Source: BRH-c25 sp012519325
GTDB taxonomy: Bacteria > Bacillota > Clostridia > Lutisporales > Lutisporaceae
Length of the DNA: 64,000 bases
Direction of reading: 5' to 3'
NCBI GenBank assembly: GCA_050950645.1
Contig: JBMNHZ010000009.1
Span: forward strand, 1 to 64,000
Part shown: one piece after another, positions 42,504 to 49,871 of the stretch
Position numbering within the stretch: the stretch's first letter is position 1
How the letters are laid out: every line of letters begins with the position of its first letter
Notes under the pieces: model-generated
What the model was told of the DNA's origin: nothing
Seen by the model: only the letters and a program-made list of their open reading frames with translations
Databases searched by the model: none
Translations under genes and position numbers: made by a program

Positions 42504-42734
42504 TCATATGAGCTCTTGTTTTTTATTGGCTTTTTTGTTTATTTTCTGCATATCGGTTCTAAGGCAATCTCCCTCGGAACTGTAGCAGATAAAACCGTGA
42601 GAGGGGTAGGGGCAGTTTCCGCAGCTTTTAAATGGTCCCTTAGGCCGCTTGGCTGCCGGTATCGGACCTGTTGTTACAAGGACATCAGAATCATAACAGG
42701 CAGGTTTCTTGTTTTTCTTATAGCGTACCAACAT
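42504..42734 (-). CDS. Small Cys-rich basic protein, first gene of the transfer operon
   Basis: The 76-residue, strongly basic protein has four Cys in CGNCPYPSHGFICYSSEGDC, a plausible zinc site, and Lys-rich ends. It starts after GGGAGG and is the most upstream gene of the long leftward transcript, behind two strong hairpins. Function unknown; nucleic-acid binding is plausible. Confidence 0.5.
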   Translation of the reverse strand: MLVRYKKNKKPACYDSDVLVTTGPIPAAKRPKGPFKSCGNCPYPSHGFICYSSEGDCLRTDMQKINKKANKKQELI

Positions 42735-42762
42735 ATTTTTCCTCCCTTCTGGAAAAAGAAAA

Positions 42763-42804
42763 GCCGGGGAATTGAAGTGCCTTTCTGCACTTCGATTCCC
42801 CGGC
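42763..42804 (-). terminator. Large hairpin upstream of the transfer operon
   Basis: GCCGGGGAAT...GAAGTGC pairs with GCACTTC...ATTCCCCGGC over about 18 bp around a CTTTCT loop. It probably insulates the ICE regulatory genes from the transfer operon. Confidence 0.55.
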
Positions 42805-42812
42805 CAATAAAT

Positions 42813-42841
42813 AAGGCTCCAATTTGCAATATTGGAGCCTT
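42813..42841. terminator. Second hairpin, probably terminator of the PIN operon
   Basis: A perfect 11-bp repeat, AAGGCTCCAAT / ATTGGAGCCTT. In the minus direction, after the PIN gene, it is followed by ATTTATTG, a weak T tract. Confidence 0.55.
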
Positions 42842-42888
42842 TAGTTCTAATTTTGTGTTATAAGTTATGAAATGAGCTATAGGCGGTT

Positions 42889-43425
42889 TTATTTTTGCTT
42901 TGCCTGTATGTAAGCAGTAAAGTTTGCCGCCCCCAGTTTTCTTTGTTTAGATAGCATTTTAGCCCAAATGGTATTTCCCTGTGCTTCGGTGATGTATCCT
43001 CTTTCCAGTGCCGCAAGTAATATATCGCCAGTTGTTAGATGCTTAAGATCCATTTGAGCGATATATAAAGAAATATCCTTCAGATTATTACTTGCTACAA
43101 TGCCGTCATACTGTTTTGCTAATGCGATGGATGCGGCTTCTCCTTTGCCGATTACCATATGCCCGGCTTTTGGTTTTTCGGTAAGCTGATAATATATATC
43201 ATAGGCTTCCGTAGCCACATCAATGGACATTACCTGTGCTTGTCCCACCGAAAGGAGTGCATCTACTCTTGCCTTTAGGTGCGCAATCCCGGGATAGGAC
43301 AGTTCGTCATAAACAGTTTTAGGAATAACGATCCTACCGGGATATAACTTAACCAATAAATTTTCATTCCCAACCCACAAAAAAGCCGAGATACAGTCGC
43401 TATCAAAAAAGAGCGAATCAGTCAA
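42889..43425 (-). CDS. PIN-domain (DUF3368-like) putative ribonuclease
   Basis: Start is placed at TTG 43425, nine bases after GGGGGCG and overlapping the end of the protease gene; longer frames to 43497 lie entirely within that gene. The protein of about 178 residues begins LFFDSDCISAFLW (first PIN aspartates). It has VIGKGEAASIALAKQYDGIVASNN, with the central acidic residues of PIN nucleases. HLTTGDILLAALERGYIT near the end is typical of DUF3368. It is the third gene behind an XRE regulator and an ImmA-like protease and may be a toxin under their control. Confidence 0.72.
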   Translation of the reverse strand: MTDSLFFDSDCISAFLWVGNENLLVKLYPGRIVIPKTVYDELSYPGIAHLKARVDALLSVGQAQVMSIDVATEAYDIYYQLTEKPKAGHMVIGKGEAASIALAKQYDGIVASNNLKDISLYIAQMDLKHLTTGDILLAALERGYITEAQGNTIWAKMLSKQRKLGAANFTAYIQAKQK

Positions 43426-44176
43426 GCAATTCGCCCCCTTCGATTTCCTCCCCATAGACGAGGTCGGAACGGAAAGCAGATAGCAGCAATTCATCATATT
43501 TGCCGCTGGATATCAGCCCTTGTTCCAAAGCTTTTTCCGCCTGCTGAATATAGTAGCCGTATGTCCTGTATCGCTTATCTTCGGGTGTCGGTCTATAGAG
43601 TGTATCATCGTAGCCAAGATTAAGAGCAGATAAAATTACGTTTTGGCGCATTGAATCAGCTTCTTCACGGGTTAATTCATTTTCGCTGAGCAGCCGGTAA
43701 AGGATAGCTTGGCGGCTAACACGAAAGTATTGCTCCAAACGCACAACATCATGAATGGAAAGCTTGGCGGAGCTCGACTTTTTCAGCTGGTCAATTTTAT
43801 CCGAAAGGGCATCCGGGGGCATAAGCAAATACGATGCAAACTGATCTGCTTGCTTTTCCTTTTCATTTCCCTCGCCGATTGTTTTTGCACACACCGCAGT
43901 GAGTTCGTCATCATCAAAATACAGGTGATATAGTTCATGAGCCATGGAAAAGCGCTGCCTTCCAAGGGTCATGGCTGAATTAATGGCGATGACATTGCTG
44001 CCGGTTCCCTTAATACAAATACCGCTAATGTGATTCCCCATCGGATAGTATACGATGGATAATTTATCGATTGTATGAACCAATGCCAATATATCGATCG
44101 GAGAAGTCGCATCTTCTCCAATCTCTTTCCGTAAACTGAGAGCTTTTTTCCATAACTCTATTCTATCCATTGGCAT
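43418..44176 (-). CDS. ImmA/IrrE-family metallopeptidase
   Basis: The start at ATG 44176 follows GAGGGTG and lies inside the 3' end of the XRE gene. The protein of about 252 residues has the zinc motif MAHELYHLYFDD near residue 90 and the downstream KEKQADQFASYLLMPP (third ligand region), as in ImmA. A helical C-terminal half follows. In ICEBs1-type elements ImmA cleaves the ImmR repressor to switch on transfer. The neighbouring XRE gene is the probable target. Confidence 0.85.
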   Translation of the reverse strand: MPMDRIELWKKALSLRKEIGEDATSPIDILALVHTIDKLSIVYYPMGNHISGICIKGTGSNVIAINSAMTLGRQRFSMAHELYHLYFDDDELTAVCAKTIGEGNEKEKQADQFASYLLMPPDALSDKIDQLKKSSSAKLSIHDVVRLEQYFRVSRQAILYRLLSENELTREEADSMRQNVILSALNLGYDDTLYRPTPEDKRYRTYGYYIQQAEKALEQGLISSGKYDELLLSAFRSDLVYGEEIEGGELLD

Positions 44177-44516
44177 GCTCACCCTCAAGCAATTGAGTCA
44201 TAAAGTGGCTATTTAAAGCAATCCTGTTTATGGCGCTAATTGCGTCCAAGTCATCTTCTCCGATTTCGCTTGCACGAAGCGCAAAGGACAGCGGTTTAAC
44301 CTTCATTTCCGGCTCCATGAGTGCAGATACCCGCGTACCAAACAAGGCTGCAAGCTTATCCAGCATATCCGCCGTCAGTGCCCGTTTGCCTTTCTCGACC
44401 ATAGACACAAGGCTTTGATCGACATGAAGATAATTAGCCACATTGCTTTGTGTAAGGCCGCTATTTTCGCGCAGAGATTTTATCCTTGCTCCGATGATCT
44501 CCAGAGAGTTATTCAT
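44163..44516 (-). CDS. XRE-family repressor (ImmR-like)
   Basis: The 117-residue protein has an N-terminal helix-turn-helix, IKSLRENSGLTQSNVANYLHVDQSLVSMVEKGKRAL, with an LTADMLDKLAALFG fourth helix. A C-terminal helical domain may be the contact for the protease. It is the first gene of an operon with the ImmA-like and PIN genes and is likely the switch of this ICE, repressing its own and perhaps the transfer promoter. Confidence 0.82.
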   Translation of the reverse strand: MNNSLEIIGARIKSLRENSGLTQSNVANYLHVDQSLVSMVEKGKRALTADMLDKLAALFGTRVSALMEPEMKVKPLSFALRASEIGEDDLDAISAINRIALNSHFMTQLLEGEHANG

Positions 44517-44757
44517 GATAATGCCTCCCTTCTATATTTATAGTATATGCCGCATTTGTCATATTGTCAATCAAATTTAAAACTTATTTTATGACAGTGC
44601 TTAGGCATTTATTATTCTCTGATTATTCTGTTTCTATACATTGATACTGAATTTAATGGGATTTTGTTTGAAACAACAAGTTCAATGTGTTCAATTTTTA
44701 TAAGATATATCTTTGATGTTGTATTGTTATGGAAAGAGATAAAGAGGTGTTTTGTTT

Positions 44758-44925
44758 ATGATTAAACGAGAGTTACATATGAGTCATATTCGTCCCTTCA
44801 TAGGAAACGATCTCATTAAGATTTTAACCGGCATCCGGGGTCTTATTTTCGATGCCAGTTGCAGTCAGCGAAATTCAATTGATATTCTAAAGAAATTCGT
44901 GTATAATATCTTTAGAATTGTGTAA
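44758..44925 (+). pseudogene. N-terminal remnant of an AAA/DUF4143 ATPase gene
   Basis: The 55-codon frame starts MIKRELHMSHIRPFIGNDLI and reaches KILTGIR, the invariant start of AAA_14/DUF4143 ATPases, in which the P-loop should come next. Here the match stops after GIR and unrelated residues lead to a stop at 44923-44925. The gene was cut by a deletion or insertion. The toxin-antitoxin promoter lies inside the unrelated part. Confidence 0.65.
44879..44907 (+). promoter_or_regulatory. Promoter of the toxin-antitoxin pair
   Basis: TTGATA (44879-44884), 17-base spacer, TATAAT (44902-44907), then the antitoxin start at 44939 with AAGGAGG at 44924-44930. Near-consensus for the housekeeping sigma factor. 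Confidence 0.75.
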
Positions 44926-44938
44926 GGAGGTAAACGCT

Positions 44939-45211
44939 ATGCCAAATATAAAGTCCAGCACTGACCTGCGGAATAACTATAATGAGATATCCACCTTCTG
45001 TCATGAAAGCCGTGAACCTGTTTTTATCACAAAAAACGGGCAGGGAGATTTGGCGGTTATGAGCATTGAAACCTATGAGGCACTCAGCGGCAAGCTTGAA
45101 CTGTATCACCTGCTTGACGAAGGACGATCGGCCGTTAAAGCGGGTAAAAAGCGTCCGCTTCAAGATGTCATGAAGGATATTAAGCGAGGCATCGCCGATG
45201 GCGAAATATAG
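44939..45211 (+). CDS. Phd/YefM-type antitoxin
   Basis: Start is ATG 44939, nine bases after AAGGAGG. The 90-residue protein begins PNIKSSTDLRNNYNEISTFC and has REPVFITKNGQGDLAVMSIETYEAL, the DNA-binding N-domain of the Phd/YefM family. The C-terminal part (LLDEGRSAVKAGKKRPLQDV) is the toxin-binding tail. The last 14 bases overlap the toxin gene. The pair probably autoregulates the promoter just upstream. Confidence 0.88.
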   Translation: MPNIKSSTDLRNNYNEISTFCHESREPVFITKNGQGDLAVMSIETYEALSGKLELYHLLDEGRSAVKAGKKRPLQDVMKDIKRGIADGEI

Positions 45212-45512
45212 GGTAGATGTATCTGAACCCGCCGAAAACGATCTTAGGGATATTGTTCGGTATATTGCTTCTCAGCTGTCAGCTCCCATATCGGCAACTC
45301 ATATGATGGAGCTTTTTGAAGAGGCAATGCTAAGTCTGTCCGATATGCCGCAGCGCTGTTCGCTTGTTTCAGACGATCGTCTATCTCAAATGGGATACAG
45401 GAAACTAATTGTAAAAAATTACGTTGTGTTTTTTTCCATAGACGAGAAGAACAAGGTGGTTGACGTTGAAAGAATTCTGTACGGCAGACGCGACTGGATC
45501 AGATTTTTATAA
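45198..45512 (+). CDS. RelE/ParE-type toxin
   Basis: The 104-residue protein reads KYRVDVSEPAENDLRDIVRYI at the N-terminus and has LSDMPQRCSLVSDD, GYRKLIVKNYVVFFSIDE and VERILYGRRDWIRFL. These are the strand and tail residues of the ParE/RelE superfamily. The DLRDIVRYI helix and the RRDW end fit ParE-like stabilisation toxins. It is encoded directly after its antitoxin and probably stabilises the ICE. Confidence 0.88.
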   Translation: MAKYRVDVSEPAENDLRDIVRYIASQLSAPISATHMMELFEEAMLSLSDMPQRCSLVSDDRLSQMGYRKLIVKNYVVFFSIDEKNKVVDVERILYGRRDWIRFL

Positions 45513-45522
45513 TCGATACAAG

Positions 45523-45557
45523 AACAGGGTGACACTATGCAAAGTAGTCACCCTGTT
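45523..45557 (+). terminator. Terminator of the toxin-antitoxin operon
   Basis: A perfect 11-bp repeat, AACAGGGTGAC / GTCACCCTGTT, ten bases after the toxin stop, followed by TTC; it may also end the convergent gene. Confidence 0.65.
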
Positions 45558-45583
45558 TTCATGTAAATGGATGCGCCGAGCAT

Positions 45584-46147
45584 TTAGGGATTTCGATACT
45601 GCTCCAGCAGCTCTATATGCTTTTTGGACTTCTGATGGATGCGGCAAGCTTCTGTTGCCATATAGTTTATCAAGCTGTCCTTTGGCACTAAATACTTGGT
45701 ATAATACCATACCCCCGTTATCTTTTCTGCCTTGATCCATTCAGATACTGTGGTTTGGCAGTATCCCGTTAGCTTTGTGACATCATTTACCGTGAGGGCA
45801 TCAGGAAAGGTGTGCCACTTGTTCTTAAGCATTGCTATAAACTTCTCGGAGTTGATTACCTTCGCCGTTTGGCGCTTCGGTTTATATTTTATTCCGCTTG
45901 AAAATATCCCCGGTGGCGTCAGCAGGGTCTCAGGAGATTCTTCCAAGCGGGTAAGGTATGCAATAACGTCGGTTATTTGGATTTTAAACCTGCGGGTCTT
46001 TTTGCCGGTATCCTCGCAGGGGATATATCCGTTCTCCAAAAGCCATGTGGCTTTTCGTTTGCTTATGCGGCAAATCCTGTAAAGCTGGTCTTGACTTATC
46101 TTCTCCGGATATTCAACCAGAAGGTAAGAGTAGTCGGTAGCCATCAT
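45584..46147 (-). CDS. Excisionase-like protein with two helix-turn-helix segments
   Basis: The start is ATG 46147 or 46144, after GGGAGGAACG. The protein has about 187 residues. The first half has QDQLYRICRISKRKATWLLENGYIP and the second has TVNDVTKLTGYCQTTVSEWIKAEKI; both look like MerR/Xis-type helix-turn-helix units. Proteins of this size near attachment sites commonly act as recombination directionality factors or regulators. It is the last gene before the att region. Xis is inferred from fold and position. Confidence 0.6.
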   Translation of the reverse strand: MMATDYSYLLVEYPEKISQDQLYRICRISKRKATWLLENGYIPCEDTGKKTRRFKIQITDVIAYLTRLEESPETLLTPPGIFSSGIKYKPKRQTAKVINSEKFIAMLKNKWHTFPDALTVNDVTKLTGYCQTTVSEWIKAEKITGVWYYTKYLVPKDSLINYMATEACRIHQKSKKHIELLEQYRNP

Positions 46148-46303
46148 CGTTCCTCCCATCACATTGATCCTTAGGACAGAGAATTATGCTCTGTCTGCTG
46201 CAGGATGTTCTGTTAAAAATCAATGTCAATGGTAGGATACGCTTGGTTTTGCTTTTTCAAATCGCCGGGAAACTAAAGTATTTTAAGGTTATTTCGCCGG
46301 TTG

Positions 46304-46334
46304 TTTTTCTACGGTTTTTCTACACTTTTTCTAC
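46304..46334 (+). repeat. Three 11-bp direct repeats near the attachment site
   Basis: TTTTTCTAC occurs at 46304-46312, 46315-46323 and 46326-46334, an exact 11-bp period. About 155 bases separate them from the tRNA fragment. They resemble arm-type integrase or Xis binding sites. The rest of the 340-bp gap 46148-46488 has no gene. Confidence 0.6.
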
Positions 46335-46488
46335 ACTTTGCCCTGAAAACCGTTAAATCAGGGCAGTGTGTTCATGCACGGAAATATCAGCGTTTGTGCC
46401 TGAAAAGCCTTTATTTATGCGGGTTTGCGGGATTTTATTTTCTCCTAAAGTTACTTTCGTAAACTTATAAGAACTTGCCTTCAAATAA

Positions 46489-46544
46489 CTCGAAAACCAG
46501 TGTACCGCAAGGTATCTAGGGTTCAAATCCCTAACCCTCCGCCA
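46489..46544 (+). tRNA. 3' fragment of a tRNA-Ser(CGA) gene, attachment site core
   Basis: From CTCGAAA (anticodon loop with CGA) the sequence follows a serine tRNA: ACCAG (3' anticodon stem), the long variable arm TACC-GCAA-GGTA, the T arm TAGGG-TTCAAAT-CCCTA, the acceptor strand ACCCTCC, discriminator G and CCA. The 5' half is absent, since the bases before CTCGAAA do not pair with ACCAG. This is a displaced 3' end left by integration at a tRNA gene. It marks the right end of the element on its left; the reconstituted tRNA should lie to the left of this window. Confidence 0.8.
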
Positions 46545-46545
46545 T

Positions 46546-46576
46546 GAAGCTGTTAATTTCAAAGATTAACAGCTTC
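46546..46576 (+). terminator. Terminator behind the tRNA fragment, overlapping the integrase stop
   Basis: A perfect 12-bp repeat, GAAGCTGTTAAT / ATTAACAGCTTC, with a 7-base loop, followed by TACCTTTTT. Confidence 0.65.
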
Positions 46577-47551
46577 TACCTTTTTAAGCGGCAAAGATTT
46601 TTCAATAATCTTTGCGGTTTTTTTCTTGGACTGATATTCCAAATGTCCATAGGTATTGACTGTTGTCCGAATGTCACTGTGGCCTACCCAATCCCGGATA
46701 CGCTCCATCGGTACTTCATTGGCCATCATCAAGCCTACACAGGAATGACGGAGGTCATGAAATCGAACATGGGGCAATCCGGCTTTCTTGAGCAAATCTG
46801 CATGTCTGTTGGTGATGTAATTCGGATCAATGATTTCACCCAGGGGATCAACGCAAATATATCCAAGCCATTCGTTGCTGTACGAGTTACCGCAAAGCTC
46901 CCTTAGTTCTTTGTTTTCAGCTATTTTAGCTTTTATTCTTTCCTCAACATACGGGATTAAGGGATAAGTACGGTTGCTCAAATCTGTTTTAAGCTTATCG
47001 GACGGGATATATATTTTCTCCTTGTCGATCACTGCTGTCGTTACAGTGTGATTTGCCCTGAAGAATTTATGCTTAAAATCAAACTGAGATTCTCTAACAC
47101 CGAGACATTCACTGCGTCTCATCCCATAAAATCCGCCAAGTAATATGGGAATTTCAATGATATCGCCTACAATGAATTCAATATAATATTGCATCTGTTC
47201 GGCATTTAACGTAGCTGCGTTATATTTCTCAATTTTGTGTAAAGTAATTGCGCTGTTTGGGTTCACACTAATTATTTTCTTGCTGATGGCATAGTTCAAT
47301 ACTTGATTGATAACTGTGTAATCTTTTGCAACTGTTGACTTCTTCTTGCCGTTCTTAAGCCTATATGCATAATGCCCTTTCAGCAGGCCAGGTGTAACTT
47401 CTTTGACAGTGCATCCATAAGCCTTGAATGTTGGATATAAGTTATGCTCAATGTTCTCTGCATATCCTGCCCAAGTGTTTAGTTTAATCGTCTTATCAAA
47501 ATTAAAGTCTTCACCAACAACGATATTATCCGGGCGGTTTACGCTTCCCAT
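46559..47551 (-). CDS. int: Tyrosine recombinase (integrase), N-terminally damaged
   Basis: The 330-residue frame has the catalytic set: Arg in GMRRSECLG, HDLRHSC, HSDIRTTVNTYGHL with the nucleophile Tyr, and a core-binding domain starting around KLNTWAGYAENIEHN. The arm-binding N-domain is missing from this frame. Just upstream (47610-47552), in another frame behind AGGAGG, are VTSKKGYYYTVLNRKDKNGK residues typical of that domain, but the start codon reads GTA and the frames do not join. An internal deletion is likely, so the enzyme is probably defective. It points toward the tRNA fragment, as integrases of tRNA-targeting elements do, but it lies outside the ICE on the left. Confidence 0.8.
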   Translation of the reverse strand: MGSVNRPDNIVVGEDFNFDKTIKLNTWAGYAENIEHNLYPTFKAYGCTVKEVTPGLLKGHYAYRLKNGKKKSTVAKDYTVINQVLNYAISKKIISVNPNSAITLHKIEKYNAATLNAEQMQYYIEFIVGDIIEIPILLGGFYGMRRSECLGVRESQFDFKHKFFRANHTVTTAVIDKEKIYIPSDKLKTDLSNRTYPLIPYVEERIKAKIAENKELRELCGNSYSNEWLGYICVDPLGEIIDPNYITNRHADLLKKAGLPHVRFHDLRHSCVGLMMANEVPMERIRDWVGHSDIRTTVNTYGHLEYQSKKKTAKIIEKSLPLKKVEAVNL

Positions 47552-47619
47552 TCTTATCCTTTCGGTTGAGAACGGTATAATAATATCCCTTCTTAGATGT
47601 TACGAATCCTCCTATCAAT

Positions 47620-47790
47620 TCATCCTCGGTCAACCTTTAGGCACTCAATTTTATTTTCTTGTATTAAACCATATCCTGTCTTTAGGCTAATTCCAAGAAT
47701 TTCACACATTTGCTTCATGTCAAGAACATCAGGATATTTCTTTAACATAATTCGATATGCTTTTTCCTGTGATAATTTTTCATTAGCCAT
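47620..47790 (-). CDS. Small excisionase-like helix-turn-helix protein
   Basis: The 56-residue frame, MANEKLSQEK to LKVDRG, contains VLDMKQMCEILGISLKTGYGLIQENKIECLKV, a MerR-like helix-turn-helix of the excisionase/HTH_17 type. It starts after a GGGGGC site and ends just before the integrase N-terminal remnant. A small Xis-like gene directly upstream of int is the usual order in Tn916-like modules, so the two are the relic recombination module of a second element. Confidence 0.7.
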   Translation of the reverse strand: MANEKLSQEKAYRIMLKKYPDVLDMKQMCEILGISLKTGYGLIQENKIECLKVDRG

Positions 47791-47850
47791 ATTTAAGCCC
47801 CCTTTCCGTTTTACTCTTGCTATAGATTAGCAGTATTAGGGGTTACGCCT

Positions 47851-48529
47851 TTGATTGAATACACATATACTTGCATAGGTAGACGAACCCATAATCTTTT
47901 TCTGTTTTGGTTTTTATTTACTTATGTTATATTCGGCAGACAGCGGTTGACCGTCCTCATAGGAATCACAACCGGCTGGACGCCGCCGAACGGCGGTTTG
48001 AAGGCCGGAGAAAACTGCTGTTCCGGTGGCTTAAATGAAGAATCGGGAAAAAAGGTTCTGGTAGAGTATCTGTATCTTGATTTGCAGGCCTGCGACCGCT
48101 GCATTGGAACGGGCGATGCGCTTGACGAAGTTATGACAGTGCTTGAACCCGCTTTACAGCTTGCCGGCTATAAGGTTGAGTATAAAAAAATTGAAATTGA
48201 AACCGAGGAAATGGCAAAACAGCATAAATTTCTTTCCTCGCCGACAATTCGCGTAAACGGACAGGATATTTGCGTATCGGTCAAAGAAAATAATTGCGGC
48301 TGCTGCAGTGAAATCAGCGGTACCGATGTGGAGCCGGGTGTTTGAATACAATGGGGAAACCTTTGAAGTTCCGCCAAAAGAGATGCTTGCTGATGCCATT
48401 CTAAAAACTGTGTTCGGGCATGAGGGAAGCGAGCGCTCCTGCGGCGGATATCAGTTGCATGAAAATCTGAAGCATTTCTTTGAAGGAAAGAAAAACAAGA
48501 ATTGTTCTTGCGGAGGTACCTGCTGTTAA
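47851..48529 (+). pseudogene. DUF2703 protein gene, frameshifted and 5'-damaged
   Basis: From about 48052 the frame reads KKVLVEYLYLDLQACDRCIG, with the redox/metal-like CDRC, and later SSPTIRVNGQDICVSVKENN and CGCCSEISGTDVE. It stops at 48345. A second frame continues RVFEYNGETFEVPPKEMLAD to 48529 and a Cys-rich end, CSCGGTCC. One indel near 48333 breaks the gene. Upstream of KKVLVEYL there is no proper start; the in-frame extension is unlike the family. DUF2703 genes accompany permease and thioredoxin genes in metal or arsenic clusters, as here. Confidence 0.72.
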
Positions 48530-48694
48530 TGGAAATGCAGGGCAAAGCAATTATTAAACCTGTAGATGTCTGGAAGAATGGGGATACCGCAAAAGATTTT
48601 CCGATGCAAGCAATCCCCTGCTCAGTCGTTCATCAACGCTAATGGAACGCCTTATATCCTGGATTCTAAATTGCTGATAAAGGAGATGTTTTTT

Positions 48695-49045
48695 ATGGCA
48701 TTGTTCGGAAAGAAAAATAAAAAAGAGGAAACAAAGTCTTGCTGCTGCGGAGGAAGCTGTGAAGCTGAAAGCATGGCTAAAGTAGAAGCCGCAAAGACTG
48801 AGGGCGCGTCTGTAATAATACTGGGAAGCGGATGCGCCAGGTGCAACCAGCTTGAAGCCGCAGCGAAAGCTGCGCTGGAGCAGCTTGGCATGGATACGAC
48901 GATCGACCATGTAACCGATTTTGCCCAGATTGCGGCTTATGGCGTAATGACCACTCCAGCTCTGGTGGTAGACGGCAAGGTTGTATCTTATGGCAAAGTG
49001 TTGAAAACAGAAGAAGTTGTTAAAATATTGCAGAAGGTCAGGTGA
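48695..49045 (+). CDS. Small thioredoxin-fold redox protein (TM0996/MTH895 type)
   Basis: Start is ATG 48695 after AAGGAG; the longer upstream frame is not coding-like. The protein has 116 residues. A Cys-rich leader (SCCCGGSCEAESMA) is followed by a short thioredoxin-like domain with active site GCARCNQLEAAAKAAL and cis-Pro loop MTTPALVVDGKVVSYGKVL. Such proteins are encoded beside DUF318/ArsP permeases and may donate or bind metals or thiols. It appears intact between the broken DUF2703 gene and the permease. Confidence 0.82.
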   Translation: MALFGKKNKKEETKSCCCGGSCEAESMAKVEAAKTEGASVIILGSGCARCNQLEAAAKAALEQLGMDTTIDHVTDFAQIAAYGVMTTPALVVDGKVVSYGKVLKTEEVVKILQKVR

Positions 49046-49054
49046 TTGGATTGC

Positions 49055-49086
49055 CCGGAAAGCGATTCCCTGCTTTCCGGATTTTT
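49055..49086 (+). terminator. Terminator or attenuator inside the permease cluster
   Basis: CCGGAAAGC / GCTTTCCGG (49055-49080) followed by ATTTTTC, between the thioredoxin stop and the permease start. Confidence 0.7.
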
Positions 49087-49105
49087 CAGGTAACGAGGTG
49101 CAGCT

Positions 49106-49687
49106 ATGTTCACTTATGTCTTATATGGTCTGGCAGGCGCTGGGCTTGCAATATCTTTTTACAAGGACCGCGGCAAGACAAAAGCGGCATTGAAAAAGGC
49201 CTGGAGAGCTTTTGAGAATATCCTGCCTCAATTTTTGTCCATATTGGTTGTGATAGGTCTGGCTTTGGCTATATTGAGCCCGCAAACAATTATGAATCTG
49301 CTCGGGACACGTTCTGGAATTTGGGGTGTGCTTGCAGCCGCAATTATCGGCTCAATTACGCTGATACCAGGCTTTGTGGCCTTTCCTTTAGCTGCGGCGC
49401 TTTTGAAAAACGGGGCAGGATACATGCAGATCGCGGCGTTCGTTTCCACGCTCATGATGATTGGAATTGTAACGCTGCCTATTGAGATAAAAACCTTTGG
49501 AAAGCGCGCTGCAGCCAATTTGGGCTTTACTTTCACATTGACCAGACTAGCGCTTAGCATTGCCGACATCTTGATTATCGCGGCATCTACGGGAAAGCGC
49601 TTGGCAAAGAGCAGCAAAAACAAATATATAATCTTAATCAATAGCAGAGCTGAGGTATTGAGGAAAAAGAACAAAATGTCGGGATGA
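49106..49687 (+). CDS. DUF318/ArsP-type half-size permease
   Basis: The 193-residue protein has about five membrane helices. FLSILVVIGLALAILSPQTI, then AAIIGSITLIPGFVAFPLAA (the conserved Ser-x-x-P-loop) and VSTLMMIGIVTLPIEIKTFG are typical of the C-terminal half of DUF318 (ArsP) permeases. The partner half is not found to the left, where the cluster is truncated. The last 25 residues (KSSKNKYIILINSRAEVLRK) are polar and atypical, so the 3' end may be frameshifted. It probably belonged to an organo-arsenical or metal efflux cluster now decaying. Confidence 0.7.
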   Translation: MFTYVLYGLAGAGLAISFYKDRGKTKAALKKAWRAFENILPQFLSILVVIGLALAILSPQTIMNLLGTRSGIWGVLAAAIIGSITLIPGFVAFPLAAALLKNGAGYMQIAAFVSTLMMIGIVTLPIEIKTFGKRAAANLGFTFTLTRLALSIADILIIAASTGKRLAKSSKNKYIILINSRAEVLRKKNKMSG

Positions 49688-49871
49688 GGAATAAATATTC
49701 TTTCTGTGGATAAATCCTTTGTTAATTTTGTGGATTATTCCTTTTTGTACTCTTAAATACTGAAATTTCAGTGTTCTTAATGTTGTGTATAAACCTGTTG
49801 ATAAATTGTGTTCAATGTAAATGCAGTTATTACATCCTAAGTCATGATGCCGAATCTGCTCCTTTATCGTT

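Noticed and set aside
46304..46334. CRISPR-like array
   Set aside because: Repeats are 9 bp in an 11-bp period with no spacers; an integrase arm-site cluster fits better.
46353..46562. Open frame across the tRNA fragment
   Set aside because: It is the reverse complement of the tRNA-Ser remainder, a frequent spurious frame with no ribosome site.
48530..48643. Short 37-codon frame after DUF2703
   Set aside because: No family similarity and it ends without context; probably non-coding remains of the decaying cluster.
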